64,000 nucleotides of DNA from Phyllobacterium trifolii (GTDB taxonomy: Bacteria; Pseudomonadota; Alphaproteobacteria; Rhizobiales; Rhizobiaceae): the NCBI RefSeq assembly GCF_014192095.1, contig NZ_JACHXN010000008.1, forward strand, positions 124,001 through 188,000, read 5' to 3'. The position numbers and the translations under genes are program-made. The notes beneath the pieces were generated by a model. It was not told where the DNA came from. It ran no database searches and saw only the letters and a program-made list of their open reading frames with translations. This document shows, piece by piece, positions 1 to 8,532 of this stretch (the stretch's first letter is position 1; every line of letters starts with the position of its first letter).

Positions 1-303
1 ACCATCGGCGGGATTTTGATGGACGAAGCCCCAGTCCGTTCGCATCAGGAAGCGCCGCTCTGCCTCGCTCATGCGGTAGAGATCACGGAACTGGCCATCG
101 CGCATCCGGTATTCGACCGAACCCGTGGAAGGTGCAAGACGCGTTGCCAGACAGTCCAGCAGCGTCGTCTTGCCTGAACCGGATTCGCCAACGACCGCCA
201 GAACTTCGCCTGGCCACAACTCGAAGGACACGTTTTGACAGCCGATCCGGCTTCCGTAGAATTTCGAAAGCGCGCTGACTTTCAGGAGTGGTATATCGCT
301 CAT
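1..303 (-). CDS. phnK: C-P lyase ATP-binding protein PhnK (3' end cut by window)
   Basis: Only the N-terminal ~100 residues are in the window; the gene runs off the left edge. The visible protein starts MSDIPLLKVSALSKFYG and carries an ABC Walker A motif, GESGSGKTTLLD, followed by VHQNP, the Q-loop region. PhnK is an ABC-type ATPase that binds the PhnGHIJ core of carbon-phosphorus lyase and supports phosphonate degradation. Its ATG overlaps the phnJ stop codon (ATGA at 300-303), so it is translationally coupled as the fifth gene of the operon. Confidence 0.9.
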   Translation of the reverse strand, partial: MSDIPLLKVSALSKFYGSRIGCQNVSFELWPGEVLAVVGESGSGKTTLLDCLATRLAPSTGSVEYRMRDGQFRDLYRMSEAERRFLMRTDWGFVHQNPADG

Positions 304-1181
304 TCTGCTGCCTCCGCAGGATTAGCCGAGAGATGGCCGCGATGGCCCTCCGCCTGCCGATCCTCACAAAAATCGGTATCCGAGCAAACAAACATGCTGC
401 CGCCTTTGTCATCAAGAATGACTTCGTCGAGATAACTGCCTTTGGCTCCGCATAGGGCGCAGGGCTCCGAGAATGTCTGAATCTCGAATGGATGATCCTC
501 AAAATCGAGACTGACAACTTCCGTATAGGGCGGGATGGCATAGATACGCTTTTCACGCCCTGCGCCAAATAGTTGCAATGCTGGAGATTGATGCATCTTT
601 GGGTTGTCGAATTTTGGTGTGGGCGATGGGTCCATCACATAACGACCTTCGACCTTCACCGGATAGGCATAGGTCGTGGCAATGCGGCCGTGACGCGCGA
701 TGTCCTCGTAGAGTTTCACATGCATCAGTCCATATTCCTCAAGCGCATGCATCTTTCGTGTCTCGGTCTCGCGCGGCTCAAGAAAACGCAGCGGTTCCGG
801 GATCGGCACCTGATAAACGAGCGTTTGCCCAGCTTGCAGCGCAGTTTCGGGAATGCGGTGGCGCGTCTGGATGATCGTCGCCTCCGTCGTTTTTGTAGTC
901 ACCCGAACATTGGAAACCTTTTGGAAGAAGGCGCGGATCGACACGGCATTGGTCGTATCGTCGGCGCCTTGGTCGATCACTTTCAACGTGTCATTCGGGC
1001 CAATCACCGCAGCTGTCACCTGAACGCCGCCCGTGCCCCAACCATAGGGCATCGGCATTTCGCGCGACGCGAACGGCACCTGATAACCGGGAATAGCAAT
1101 TGCCTTGAGGATGGCGCGGCGAATCATCCGTTTCGTCTGTTCGTCGAGATAGGCGAAATTATATGTCGCAAGCTCGGTCAT
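300..1181 (-). CDS. phnJ: Alpha-D-ribose 1-methylphosphonate 5-phosphate C-P lyase PhnJ
   Basis: Radical-SAM enzyme that cleaves the C-P bond of ribose methylphosphonate phosphate and releases an alkane. The protein is 293 residues. Its C-terminal cysteines C241, C244, C266 and C272 (CALC...VCSDTDFC) have the C-x2-C-x21-C-x5-C spacing of the family, in which three Cys bind the [4Fe-4S] cluster and the fourth forms the thiyl radical. The catalytic glycine of the family matches G32 (IPGYQ). The start overlaps the phnI stop by 4 bp (ATGA), and the stop overlaps the phnK start in the same way. All expected catalytic residues are present, so an active enzyme is likely. Confidence 0.97.
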   Translation of the reverse strand: MTELATYNFAYLDEQTKRMIRRAILKAIAIPGYQVPFASREMPMPYGWGTGGVQVTAAVIGPNDTLKVIDQGADDTTNAVSIRAFFQKVSNVRVTTKTTEATIIQTRHRIPETALQAGQTLVYQVPIPEPLRFLEPRETETRKMHALEEYGLMHVKLYEDIARHGRIATTYAYPVKVEGRYVMDPSPTPKFDNPKMHQSPALQLFGAGREKRIYAIPPYTEVVSLDFEDHPFEIQTFSEPCALCGAKGSYLDEVILDDKGGSMFVCSDTDFCEDRQAEGHRGHLSANPAEAAE

Positions 1182-2284
1182 TCTGCGGCCTCTTTGGTTT
1201 CGCTGTTTTCGCTCTCGCGCCGCTCATGCTCGCCGCGCATGCGGCGTACGAGGTCAAGCTCTGCCTGGAAGTCGACATAGTGCGGTAGTTTCAGATGCTC
1301 AACGAAGCCGGTGGACTGCACATTGTCGCTGTGGGAAATGACGAATTCCTCGTCCTGCGCTGCAGCCGTGATGTCCTCGCCGAGTTCCCTCGCCCGCAAC
1401 GCGCGGTCACACAGCGCCATCGACATGGATTTGCGTTCACTTTGGCCGAATACGAGGCCATAACCCCGGGTAAATTGCGGGGGCTGTTTGGATGATCCCT
1501 TGAATTGATTTATCATCTGGCACTCGGTGACGCGAATGCGGCCCAGCGTCAGAGGAAAATCAAGTTCGGCGACTTCCAGTTCGATTTCGACCTCGCCGAT
1601 ACGGATCTCGCCAGCAAAAGGATGGCTGCGCCCGTAACCGCGCTGCGTCGAATAGGCGAGACCGAGAAGGAACCCCTCGTCACCCCGAGCTAACGCTTGC
1701 AGCCGTAAATCGCGCTCCAGCGGAAACGATAACGGCTCTCGTGTGAGATCTCCTGTCTCGACGCCCTCGGGCATATCGCCATCGGCTTCAATCATACCGT
1801 CATGGCCAAGAATATCGGTGACGCGTGGCGTATGCTCGCGCACTTCAACACGACGTTCGGGCGTTTCGACGATCCCATCTTCGGCGAGTTCGGGATCGAG
1901 CAGACGATGCGTATAGTCGAATGTCGGACCGAGTAACTGTCCGCCTGGCAAATCCTTGAAAGTTGCAGATATGCGTCGTTCGATCGCCATCTGCGAAGTC
2001 TCCACCGGCCTGGTATAGCCAAAGCGCGGCAATGTGGTGCGATAAGCGCGAACCAGAAAGATCGCTTCGATCATATCGCCCCGCGCCTGCTTTACTGCCA
2101 GCGCCGCGAGTTCGGTGTCGTAGAGCGACCCTTCGGCCATGACGCGGTCGACTGCCAATGCAAGCTGTTCAACGATCTGGTCAAGGCCGATCGCCGGCAG
2201 CGAACGATCGCCTCGGCGGCGGTCGCCAAGCAGTTTATGCGCATTGCGAATGGCGGCTTCACCGCCTTTGACAGCAACATACAT
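1178..2284 (-). CDS. phnI: C-P lyase nucleosidase subunit PhnI
   Basis: PhnI (368 residues, the usual family length) displaces adenine from ATP with the phosphonate in the first step of C-P lyase, working within the PhnGHIJ complex. The start MYVAVKGGEAAI is typical of the family and the full-length match leaves little doubt. It sits 3 bp downstream of phnH and overlaps phnJ by 4 bp, as expected for subunits made in fixed ratio. Confidence 0.96.
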   Translation of the reverse strand: MYVAVKGGEAAIRNAHKLLGDRRRGDRSLPAIGLDQIVEQLALAVDRVMAEGSLYDTELAALAVKQARGDMIEAIFLVRAYRTTLPRFGYTRPVETSQMAIERRISATFKDLPGGQLLGPTFDYTHRLLDPELAEDGIVETPERRVEVREHTPRVTDILGHDGMIEADGDMPEGVETGDLTREPLSFPLERDLRLQALARGDEGFLLGLAYSTQRGYGRSHPFAGEIRIGEVEIELEVAELDFPLTLGRIRVTECQMINQFKGSSKQPPQFTRGYGLVFGQSERKSMSMALCDRALRARELGEDITAAAQDEEFVISHSDNVQSTGFVEHLKLPHYVDFQAELDLVRRMRGEHERRESENSETKEAAE

Positions 2285-2287
2285 GGC

Positions 2288-2902
2288 TCACGCCTCCTTT
2301 TTTGAAATGCGCGTCGTGCGCGGCAACGCAGCGAGTGCGCCTTTGCCGACGAAGATAAGGTCGATACCGCGTGGAAAGGCGCCGCGATTGGCGGCCCATT
2401 GATCTACGAACATTTTTGGCAACTGGCTTGGCGCAAAACCTTGCGTATCCTTGATGCCTGGGCCGCTCAGCGTCAGTTCTTCCGGCCCATTAAAACCATC
2501 GATCTGGAGAATAATTGTTGTCGAGCGATCGGGATACTCCGAGGTGCCTTTGGCAAAGGATTCTAATGATGGCATCGTCTCAAGGTCGCCGATCAACGCA
2601 AATTGTGCGTCCGATGGATTTGACGTCAGTTCAAGTCCGGTATGAAACTTCAGCCAGCCAATTGCGGCCACCGAGCCGGCAATCGACTTGTCGCACCAGA
2701 CCGTCGCGTCATGATCAAACAAAGTAGCCGCAACTGACGCTGCTACCGAGGAAATCGGCGACGGAGCAGCCGCTAGCTTGCCGATCTCAACTACCCGTCC
2801 AGGGCTGGCCATAGCTTCCATCAGTGCCCGAAAGACCTCTTGAGAATTGAAAACAGCATCGCTGAAACCGCCCTCGTAAACCTGTGTAACTGCGCGCATC
2901 AA
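2288..2902 (-). CDS. phnH: C-P lyase subunit PhnH
   Basis: PhnH (204 residues) is a structural subunit of the C-P lyase core with a fold related to PLP transferases but no known catalysis of its own. Family features include the N-terminal FRALMEAMASPGR and the C-terminal PRGIDLIFV. The start overlaps the phnG stop by 4 bp and phnI follows after 3 bp, so the gene is embedded in the tightly coupled phnGHIJK operon. Confidence 0.95.
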   Translation of the reverse strand: MMRAVTQVYEGGFSDAVFNSQEVFRALMEAMASPGRVVEIGKLAAAPSPISSVAASVAATLFDHDATVWCDKSIAGSVAAIGWLKFHTGLELTSNPSDAQFALIGDLETMPSLESFAKGTSEYPDRSTTIILQIDGFNGPEELTLSGPGIKDTQGFAPSQLPKMFVDQWAANRGAFPRGIDLIFVGKGALAALPRTTRISKKEA

Positions 2903-3381
2903 TTATCACCTCGCACCATTGTGAAGAAGTCGACCTTGGTCGCAGCCGTTTCGGCACGTCTGTCTTCGAGATTGTCGTTGAGACGTTGCGCAATTGGGGC
3001 GAGGACCGTTTCCTCAACCGTCTGGCGATAGGCCGGTTCCTGCCACAGCGCATCGAAGATCGCGGCGAGTCGGACCTTCTCGCTCGATCGTCCAAGGGCG
3101 TAAGCGTGACCAACAGCACCATCGCCGAGCCGCACTGTTGCACGCATGACTGTTGCTTCGCCCAGATTAAAGGGAGCACCGCCACCACCGATGCGTCCCC
3201 GCATCATGACAAGGCCGGTTTCCGGCCCACGCAAGGTCTCGACCTGCGGCTTGTTCGCCCAATGCGCCCAGAAATCCTTCATCTCCTGCACAGTTGCCTG
3301 CGCCAGCAAGGCCATGGCAGCCTTGCGCCCGAAATCAGCTTCGCCAGAAGTCGGAGTGGCGCTTGAATTTTCGTTGCCCAT
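2899..3381 (-). CDS. phnG: C-P lyase subunit PhnG
   Basis: First gene of the phn operon. PhnG (160 residues from the chosen start) forms the core complex with PhnH, PhnI and PhnJ. Family-like blocks include VMMRGRIGGGGAPFNLGEA and TVRLGDGAVGHAYALGR. The ATG at 3381 was chosen because GAGG lies about 6 nt upstream; a GTG two codons earlier (3387) is possible. The promoter must lie in the short divergent region shared with phnF, where an inverted repeat is found. Confidence 0.95.
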   Translation of the reverse strand: MGNENSSATPTSGEADFGRKAAMALLAQATVQEMKDFWAHWANKPQVETLRGPETGLVMMRGRIGGGGAPFNLGEATVMRATVRLGDGAVGHAYALGRSSEKVRLAAIFDALWQEPAYRQTVEETVLAPIAQRLNDNLEDRRAETAATKVDFFTMVRGDN

Positions 3382-3398
3382 TGACACCTCACTAAAAT

Positions 3399-3426
3399 TT
3401 GTCTAGTCATCTATACAACTAGACAA
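3399..3426. promoter_or_regulatory. Probable PhnF operator (28-bp dyad)
   Basis: TTGTCTAG (3399-3406) and CTAGACAA (3419-3426) form a perfect 8-bp inverted repeat separated by 12 nt. The spacer holds a further TCTATACAA that resembles the same GTCTAGAC-type half sites. It is the only strong dyad in the phnG/phnF divergent promoter. GntR/UTRA regulators of the PhnF type bind such sequences, so autoregulation and control of phnG-K are likely; binding itself is inferred. Confidence 0.6.
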
Positions 3427-3471
3427 TATCTATGTTTATAGATCAGGTCAATGACAGGAGCATGACAGAAC

Positions 3472-4218
3472 GTGACATCGGCACGATTCATCACACGCAA
3501 CAGTGGCGTCGCAATCTGGCGTCAGATCGCGGATCAGATCAGGGGTGATATCTCGGCGGGAAAACTGGCAAATGGCACGCGCATGCCGCCTGAGATCGAA
3601 ATGGCGACGCGTTTTGCGGTCAATCGCCATACGATCCGCAGTGCCATAGCCGCGCTTACCAAGGAGGGCGTCCTGCGAGCCGAACAAGGACGCGGTACTT
3701 TTGTCGCCAACAGCAAGAAGCTCACTTACCGCATTGGCCAGCGCACGCGCTTTTCGCAGATCCTTTCCACACAGGTACGCGAAACCAGGGGCATACTGCT
3801 TGCCCACCGCCGTGAAGAGGCACCCGTCGATGTTGCCGAGGCGCTAAATATGCTATCAGGGGAAGTCATCAGGATCGACACGATGCACACCGCAGACGGC
3901 AATCCGGTTTCCTGTGCCACGGCCTGGTTCGACGCAGCGCGTGTACCCAATGTGGCAGAAGACTATCGCTCATCCGGTTCAATAACATTTGCTCTTAAAG
4001 CGGCGGGAATAGACGACTATCTGCGCAAATCGACACTCATCGCGGCGCGCCATGCCGAAGCGGAGGAGTTGCGCCATCTGAAACTCTCCCCCGGAGCTAT
4101 TGTTCTCGTTGCAACGGCCATCAACGTCGATACCGAAGGCCATCCAATTCAATATTCGAAAACCCGCTTTGCCGCGGACCGCTTGGAAATCGCGATCGAT
4201 AACGACAGCGCCGGATGA
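3472..4218 (+). CDS. phnF: Phosphonate operon regulator PhnF (GntR, HutC/UTRA subfamily)
   Basis: 248-residue transcription factor with an N-terminal winged helix-turn-helix (about residues 8-78, including RFAVNRHTIRSAIAALTKEG) and a C-terminal UTRA effector domain (about 95-240). The start is GTG, with GGAG about 12 nt upstream; the nearby ATGs at 3451 and 3462 are out of frame. It is divergent from phnG and so is the natural local regulator of the C-P lyase genes. The stop codon lies 1 bp from the stop of the convergent flavoprotein gene, leaving no room for a separate terminator. Confidence 0.9.
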   Translation: MTSARFITRNSGVAIWRQIADQIRGDISAGKLANGTRMPPEIEMATRFAVNRHTIRSAIAALTKEGVLRAEQGRGTFVANSKKLTYRIGQRTRFSQILSTQVRETRGILLAHRREEAPVDVAEALNMLSGEVIRIDTMHTADGNPVSCATAWFDAARVPNVAEDYRSSGSITFALKAAGIDDYLRKSTLIAARHAEAEELRHLKLSPGAIVLVATAINVDTEGHPIQYSKTRFAADRLEIAIDNDSAG

Positions 4219-4219
4219 C

Positions 4220-4834
4220 CTACCACATCGTTTTTGCGGCGCGCTCCGGCCATTCGCGATCATAGGTTTCTCCCCCTACCCGATCTTCGCTCAGCGCCGC
4301 CAGTATCTGTCCGGGAGTGGGGAAATCTTTTGCCGAGCGGTGCCTTGCCGGATTCCACAATTCGGAGCGAATTAGTGCACGAGCGCACTGAAAATAGGCT
4401 TCCTCCACTTCGACGACAGTGACGGAACGCGGCGCCTTTCCATCGACAACAAAGCTGTCAAGCAGTGCCTGATCCGTTTCGACAAACGCACGCCCGTTGA
4501 CGCGAAACGTTGTCGTCAGTCCGGGAATGAGGAAGAGCAGAGCCACGCGCGGGTCTCGAACTATATTGCGGAGCGAGTCAACGCGGTTGTTGCCGCGGCG
4601 ATCTGGCATCATCAAGGTCGATTCGTCGTGAATCCTTACAAAACCCGCGAGATCACCGCGTGGTGAACAATCAAGACCTTCAGGACCACTTGTTGCGAGC
4701 GCCACAAAGGGTGAACCCTCGATCAACTTGCGGTATTCCGGCGTAATCCGAGCGGCAACTTTGGCTGTGGATGCTTCAGTTATGCCGCCGCCGTAGATGG
4801 CTTCGAGCTGTTCGATCGTCGTGATCCGCGACAT
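4220..4834 (-). CDS. PPOX-type FMN-dependent flavoprotein (pyridoxamine 5'-phosphate oxidase family)
   Basis: 204-residue protein of the split-barrel flavin family. Recognisable blocks are the substrate/FMN region SPRGDLAGFVRIHDESTL and the FMN-binding NNRVDSLRNIVRDPRVALLF. The start at MSRITTIEQL has AAGGAGA 6 nt upstream, so the longer upstream reading is not used. These proteins are commonly annotated as pyridoxamine oxidases but lack proof of that activity; the substrate is unknown. It is convergent with phnF and may belong with phosphonate metabolism only by position. Confidence 0.8.
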   Translation of the reverse strand: MSRITTIEQLEAIYGGGITEASTAKVAARITPEYRKLIEGSPFVALATSGPEGLDCSPRGDLAGFVRIHDESTLMMPDRRGNNRVDSLRNIVRDPRVALLFLIPGLTTTFRVNGRAFVETDQALLDSFVVDGKAPRSVTVVEVEEAYFQCARALIRSELWNPARHRSAKDFPTPGQILAALSEDRVGGETYDREWPERAAKTMW

Positions 4835-4968
4835 TGAATTCTCCTTCAAGACGTGTTCGCCGACTAACACGGCATGACGAACTGATTATGACAGTTCGCG
4901 TTTTTATGAAATGACAACGGCAATGCACTTGTATATCAGTCGCTGCGACCGGAGCAGCGGAGGATTTT

Positions 4969-5886
4969 ATGAGCGGATTTGCAGCCATTGGCGAGTGCAT
5001 GATCGAATTGTCCGGCGCCAATGGCGATCAGTGGCGCATGGGTTTTGCGGGAGACACCCTCAACACTACCTGGTATGTTCGAGCCCTCACCGATACAGAT
5101 TTTGCTGTCGATTATGTCACCGCCTTCGGCGACGATCCTTTCTCGGTGAAACAGCGCAGATTCCTTCGCGATAATGCTATCAATACCGCCCATAGCCCGA
5201 CCATCGTTGGCGCTCGCCCCGGAATCTATGCCATCACGCTAACCGGTAGCGAGCGCTCCTTTACCTATTGGCGCAATGATGCCGCAGCGCGCCATCTGGC
5301 CGATGATCCTGACGCGTTGGCGAAAAGCCTGGATGGTCGGCAAGTCATCTACTTTTCCGGTATCACGATGGGTATTTTGAGCCCCAAAAGTCGCCAGAAT
5401 GTCCTCAACGCCGTTAGTAATGCCCGCCGTCAAGGTTCGCTCGTCGTCTTCGATGCCAATTACCGCCCTCGCCTGTGGGAAAATGCCGATACTGCGCGGC
5501 AGGTCTTGAGCAATGCATTTCACGTCACCGATATAGCGCTACCAACGTTTCCGGATGAGAATGCCCTATTCGGTGACGCAACGCCTGCCGATACCGCTAC
5601 ACGCATCGCTGGTTATGGTGTGCGCGAGATCGTCGTCAAAGATGGCACGGAGCCGGCGTTGGTCATTGCCGGCGGAACAACTACTGAAGTGCCTACTGTT
5701 CGCGCCAACGCTGTCGACACGACGGGCGCTGGCGACAGCTTCAACGGCGGATACATTGCTTCGCGCCTCGCGGGTCTCGATCCACTTGTTGCCGCGATCA
5801 ACGCACACAAGGTGGCTGCCCGCGTGGTCGAATTCCATGGCGCGCTCGCCCCCATGGATGAAGCGAAGAAGGCATTCAACGCCTAG
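4969..5886 (+). CDS. kdgK: 2-keto-3-deoxygluconate kinase (PfkB family)
   Basis: 305-residue ribokinase-fold sugar kinase. It starts SGFAAIGECMIELSG and has the PfkB signature DTTGAGDSF at residues 250-258, with Asp256 as the probable catalytic base. The N-terminal GFAGDTLNTTWYV matches 2-keto-3-deoxygluconate kinases, which make KDPG for the Entner-Doudoroff pathway. GGAGG-type ribosome binding sequence precedes the ATG. It is convergent with galM. The exact sugar is inferred from family resemblance. Confidence 0.85.
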   Translation: MSGFAAIGECMIELSGANGDQWRMGFAGDTLNTTWYVRALTDTDFAVDYVTAFGDDPFSVKQRRFLRDNAINTAHSPTIVGARPGIYAITLTGSERSFTYWRNDAAARHLADDPDALAKSLDGRQVIYFSGITMGILSPKSRQNVLNAVSNARRQGSLVVFDANYRPRLWENADTARQVLSNAFHVTDIALPTFPDENALFGDATPADTATRIAGYGVREIVVKDGTEPALVIAGGTTTEVPTVRANAVDTTGAGDSFNGGYIASRLAGLDPLVAAINAHKVAARVVEFHGALAPMDEAKKAFNA

Positions 5887-5904
5887 AGCAAATTTTGCTC
5901 TAGG
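5882..5904. repeat. 23-bp perfect palindrome holding both convergent stop codons
   Basis: CCTAGAGCAAA and TTTGCTCTAGG form an 11-bp perfect inverted repeat around a single T. The TAG of kdgK lies in the left arm and the TAG of galM (read on the minus strand) in the right arm, so the two genes terminate symmetrically inside one element. There is no clean T-tract on either side. It could be a bidirectional transcription end or a dispersed palindrome. Confidence 0.6.
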
Positions 5905-6925
5905 ATTTCGTTTTCTTGAAGCTGTATTTGGTCATCTGGCTGTAGACTTCGTCAGGACGCAATATCGCCTGTGGAAAATATGGAAAGTGAGTGGAGTCGG
6001 GCCAGGTCTGCGCCTCGAAACAAAGGCCTGCATAGTTATCGTAGGTCTTGCCGGTCAGCCCGATGGGTGGTTTCCCGCCTAGTGTGTTTGCCGCGTAGAA
6101 TTGCACGCCAGGCTCGGTTGTGGAAACGTTCATCTCGACGCCGGAATCGGCACCTTTTACCGAAGCGACAAGGCACAATGGGCGGCGCTGGCTGGCAAGA
6201 CAGAAATTATTGTCATAGATGACCTGCTTGCCGTCCACTTCGCGCCGGACAGCTCGATACTCGCGGAAATCATGTGCTGTCCCGGCCACCGGCATAACAC
6301 GGCCATCGGGAAGAAGATCACCATCCACAGGAAGAAAGGCTTGCGCATCGATTCTGACCTGATGATCGAGCGCCTCGGTTGCGCCTCCGTCATCGAGATT
6401 GAAATAGCTATGATGCGCAAGATTGCAGATCGTCGGCTTGTCCGTGACTGCATCCATGCGGATCACAAGAGTTCCCTTGGGCTCCAGCATATAAGTACAC
6501 GTGATTGTCAGATTTCCAGGAAAACCCATCTCGCCGTCACCAAGCTGGACCGTCAATGTGACGTAATCCGGACCAATAGCGACAACATCCCAGATGCGTT
6601 TGCCAGCACCGCGGCTCCCGCCATGGATATTATGCCTGCCATGAAAGTTTTTTTCGAGCTCGTAAGTCTTCCCGTCGATGACAAGCTCACCGTCACGAAT
6701 ACGGTTGATACAACGGCCAATCGTTGCACCGAGGTAGGGAGAGTATGCGGGATAATCGGCAAAGTCGCGATACCCAAGGACAAGCGGATGCTCATGCCCC
6801 TTGAGGCGCAAGTCTTGGATAACTGCGCCCCACGTCAGTACGTCGGCGGTTAATCCACCACCCGAAATTGTAATGCGGTGAACTGCCTCGCCGTCCGGCG
6901 TGTGGCCGAAAACTTCCGTATTCAT
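5900..6925 (-). CDS. galM: Aldose 1-epimerase (mutarotase)
   Basis: 341-residue galactose mutarotase-like protein that interconverts alpha and beta anomers of aldoses. Family motifs include GATIGRCINRI, the catalytic histidine in LAHHSYFNLDDGG and the catalytic glutamate in GLCFEAQTWPDS near the C terminus. No signal peptide, so cytoplasmic. It follows gabD by 5 bp on the same strand and probably shares its transcript. Confidence 0.92.
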   Translation of the reverse strand: MNTEVFGHTPDGEAVHRITISGGGLTADVLTWGAVIQDLRLKGHEHPLVLGYRDFADYPAYSPYLGATIGRCINRIRDGELVIDGKTYELEKNFHGRHNIHGGSRGAGKRIWDVVAIGPDYVTLTVQLGDGEMGFPGNLTITCTYMLEPKGTLVIRMDAVTDKPTICNLAHHSYFNLDDGGATEALDHQVRIDAQAFLPVDGDLLPDGRVMPVAGTAHDFREYRAVRREVDGKQVIYDNNFCLASQRRPLCLVASVKGADSGVEMNVSTTEPGVQFYAANTLGGKPPIGLTGKTYDNYAGLCFEAQTWPDSTHFPYFPQAILRPDEVYSQMTKYSFKKTKS

Positions 6926-6930
6926 TTATT

Positions 6931-8391
6931 CTATAACCCCAAGCCGCCAACGCAGACATATTTCGTGTCGAGATAATCTTCGATACCCTGGTGTCCGCCT
7001 TCCTTGCCGAGGCCGGATTCCTTCAAGCCGCCGAATGGGGCTTCCACCGTGGTAATCATGCCCTCATTGACGCCAATCAGACCGTATTTCAGCCCTTCCG
7101 AGACGCGGAACACCCGCCCAAGATCCTGTGTGTAGAAGTAACTGGCGAGACCGAATTGCGTATCGTTGGCAAGGTCAACTGCTTCCTGCTCACTTTGAAA
7201 CTTGTAGATCGGCGCCACCGGCCCAAAGATTTCCTCCTTGGTGAAGAGCATTTCCGGCGTAGCGTCCGCGATCACAGTGGGCTCGAAGAAACTGCCACCA
7301 AGCGCATGACGTTTTCCGCCTGTGATGATCTTGCCGCCCTTCTGCGTGGCATCTGCTATAAATTCCTCGACCTTGGCGACGGCCTTGTCATCGATCAATG
7401 GCCCCTGCTGCGTCCCTTCTTCCAGACCATTTCCGATTTTGAGCTTCTGGGTAGCGGCGGCAAACTTCTCGACGAATGTGTCATAGATGCCGGCCTGTAC
7501 CAAAAAACGGTTGGTGCAGACGCAAGTCTGACCCGAATTGCGGAACTTCGCGATGATCGCTCCGTCCACCGCCCGATCGACATCAGCATCATCGAAAACG
7601 ATGAACGGCGCGTTGCCGCCAAGCTCCATGGAGACTTTCTTGACCGTGTCCGCAGCTTGTTTGATCAGTATCTTGCCGATTTCCGTCGATCCGGTGAAGG
7701 TGATCTTGCGAACAAGCTCATTGCTCGTAATTTCTCCGCCAATTTCCGTCGCCGACCCCGTCAAAATGTTGACGACACCCTTCGGAATGCCAACCTCTTC
7801 GCAAAGAGAGCCCCAGACCAACCCTGAATAGGGCGTCTGCGTCGCAGGTTTCACCACCGCCGTGCAACCGGACGCCAGCGCCGGGCCGATCTTGCGCGCG
7901 AGCATGGAGGAAGGGAAATTCCAGGGCGTTATTGCAGCAATGACCCCCACAGGCTCTTTCGTGACCAGAATTCTGCGATCGGCCCAAGGGGAAGGGACAA
8001 CATCGCCATAGGTGCGGCGAGCTTCCTCTGCATACCAGAGAATATAGGCGGCGGACATGCCGATCTCACCTTTGGATTCCGCAAGGGATTTACCCTGTTC
8101 CAGTGTCAGCAACTCAGCGAGCGCATCTTGATTATCCAAAATGGCATCGTGCAGCTTGCGCATCAGTTTCGAGCGTTCGAGAACGGATGTCTTGCGCCAT
8201 GTCTTGAAGGCCTTTGCTGCGGCGTTGATGGCACGTTGTGTCTCGGCTTTGCCCGAATTTGGGACGGTACCGATCTTCAGGCCGGTAGCAGGGTTGATGA
8301 CGTCGATTGTCTTGCCCGAATCTGCCGCCACCCACTCACCGTCGATGAGGTTTGCCTGCTTCATGAACTGGCTGGATTTCTGCAACATCAT
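6931..8391 (-). CDS. gabD: NAD(P)-dependent succinate-semialdehyde dehydrogenase
   Basis: Aldehyde dehydrogenase of about 486 residues that oxidises succinate semialdehyde to succinate in GABA catabolism. The general-base glutamate lies in MELGGNAPF and the catalytic cysteine in NSGQTCVCTNRF; the second Cys after the catalytic one is typical of GabD. C-terminal ESGLGKEGGHQGIEDYLDTKYVC is a GabD hallmark. Two adjacent ATGs (8391 and 8388) follow GGGAGAAAC; the 25 extra upstream residues of the longer frame are unlikely to be translated. Confidence 0.9.
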   Translation of the reverse strand: MMLQKSSQFMKQANLIDGEWVAADSGKTIDVINPATGLKIGTVPNSGKAETQRAINAAAKAFKTWRKTSVLERSKLMRKLHDAILDNQDALAELLTLEQGKSLAESKGEIGMSAAYILWYAEEARRTYGDVVPSPWADRRILVTKEPVGVIAAITPWNFPSSMLARKIGPALASGCTAVVKPATQTPYSGLVWGSLCEEVGIPKGVVNILTGSATEIGGEITSNELVRKITFTGSTEIGKILIKQAADTVKKVSMELGGNAPFIVFDDADVDRAVDGAIIAKFRNSGQTCVCTNRFLVQAGIYDTFVEKFAAATQKLKIGNGLEEGTQQGPLIDDKAVAKVEEFIADATQKGGKIITGGKRHALGGSFFEPTVIADATPEMLFTKEEIFGPVAPIYKFQSEQEAVDLANDTQFGLASYFYTQDLGRVFRVSEGLKYGLIGVNEGMITTVEAPFGGLKESGLGKEGGHQGIEDYLDTKYVCVGGLGL

Positions 8392-8532
8392 GTTTCTCCC
8401 TGTGTTCGAAGGGTTATTGTTGTTCGTGAGTTCCGTGAAAAATAAACCCTGCACTGCGCATGGCAATGTGTGCCTCGGTCAAGGCGTCCAACTACCCTGC
8501 TCCTTTTTGCCAAAAGCTGCAACGGGGTTCCG

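Noticed and set aside
573-1280. 235-residue plus-strand open frame over phnJ and phnI
   Set aside because: phnJ and phnI are certain genes on the other strand; the antisense frame has no family features.
6101-6853. 250-residue plus-strand open frame inside galM
   Set aside because: Antisense shadow of a well-supported galM; no domain seen.
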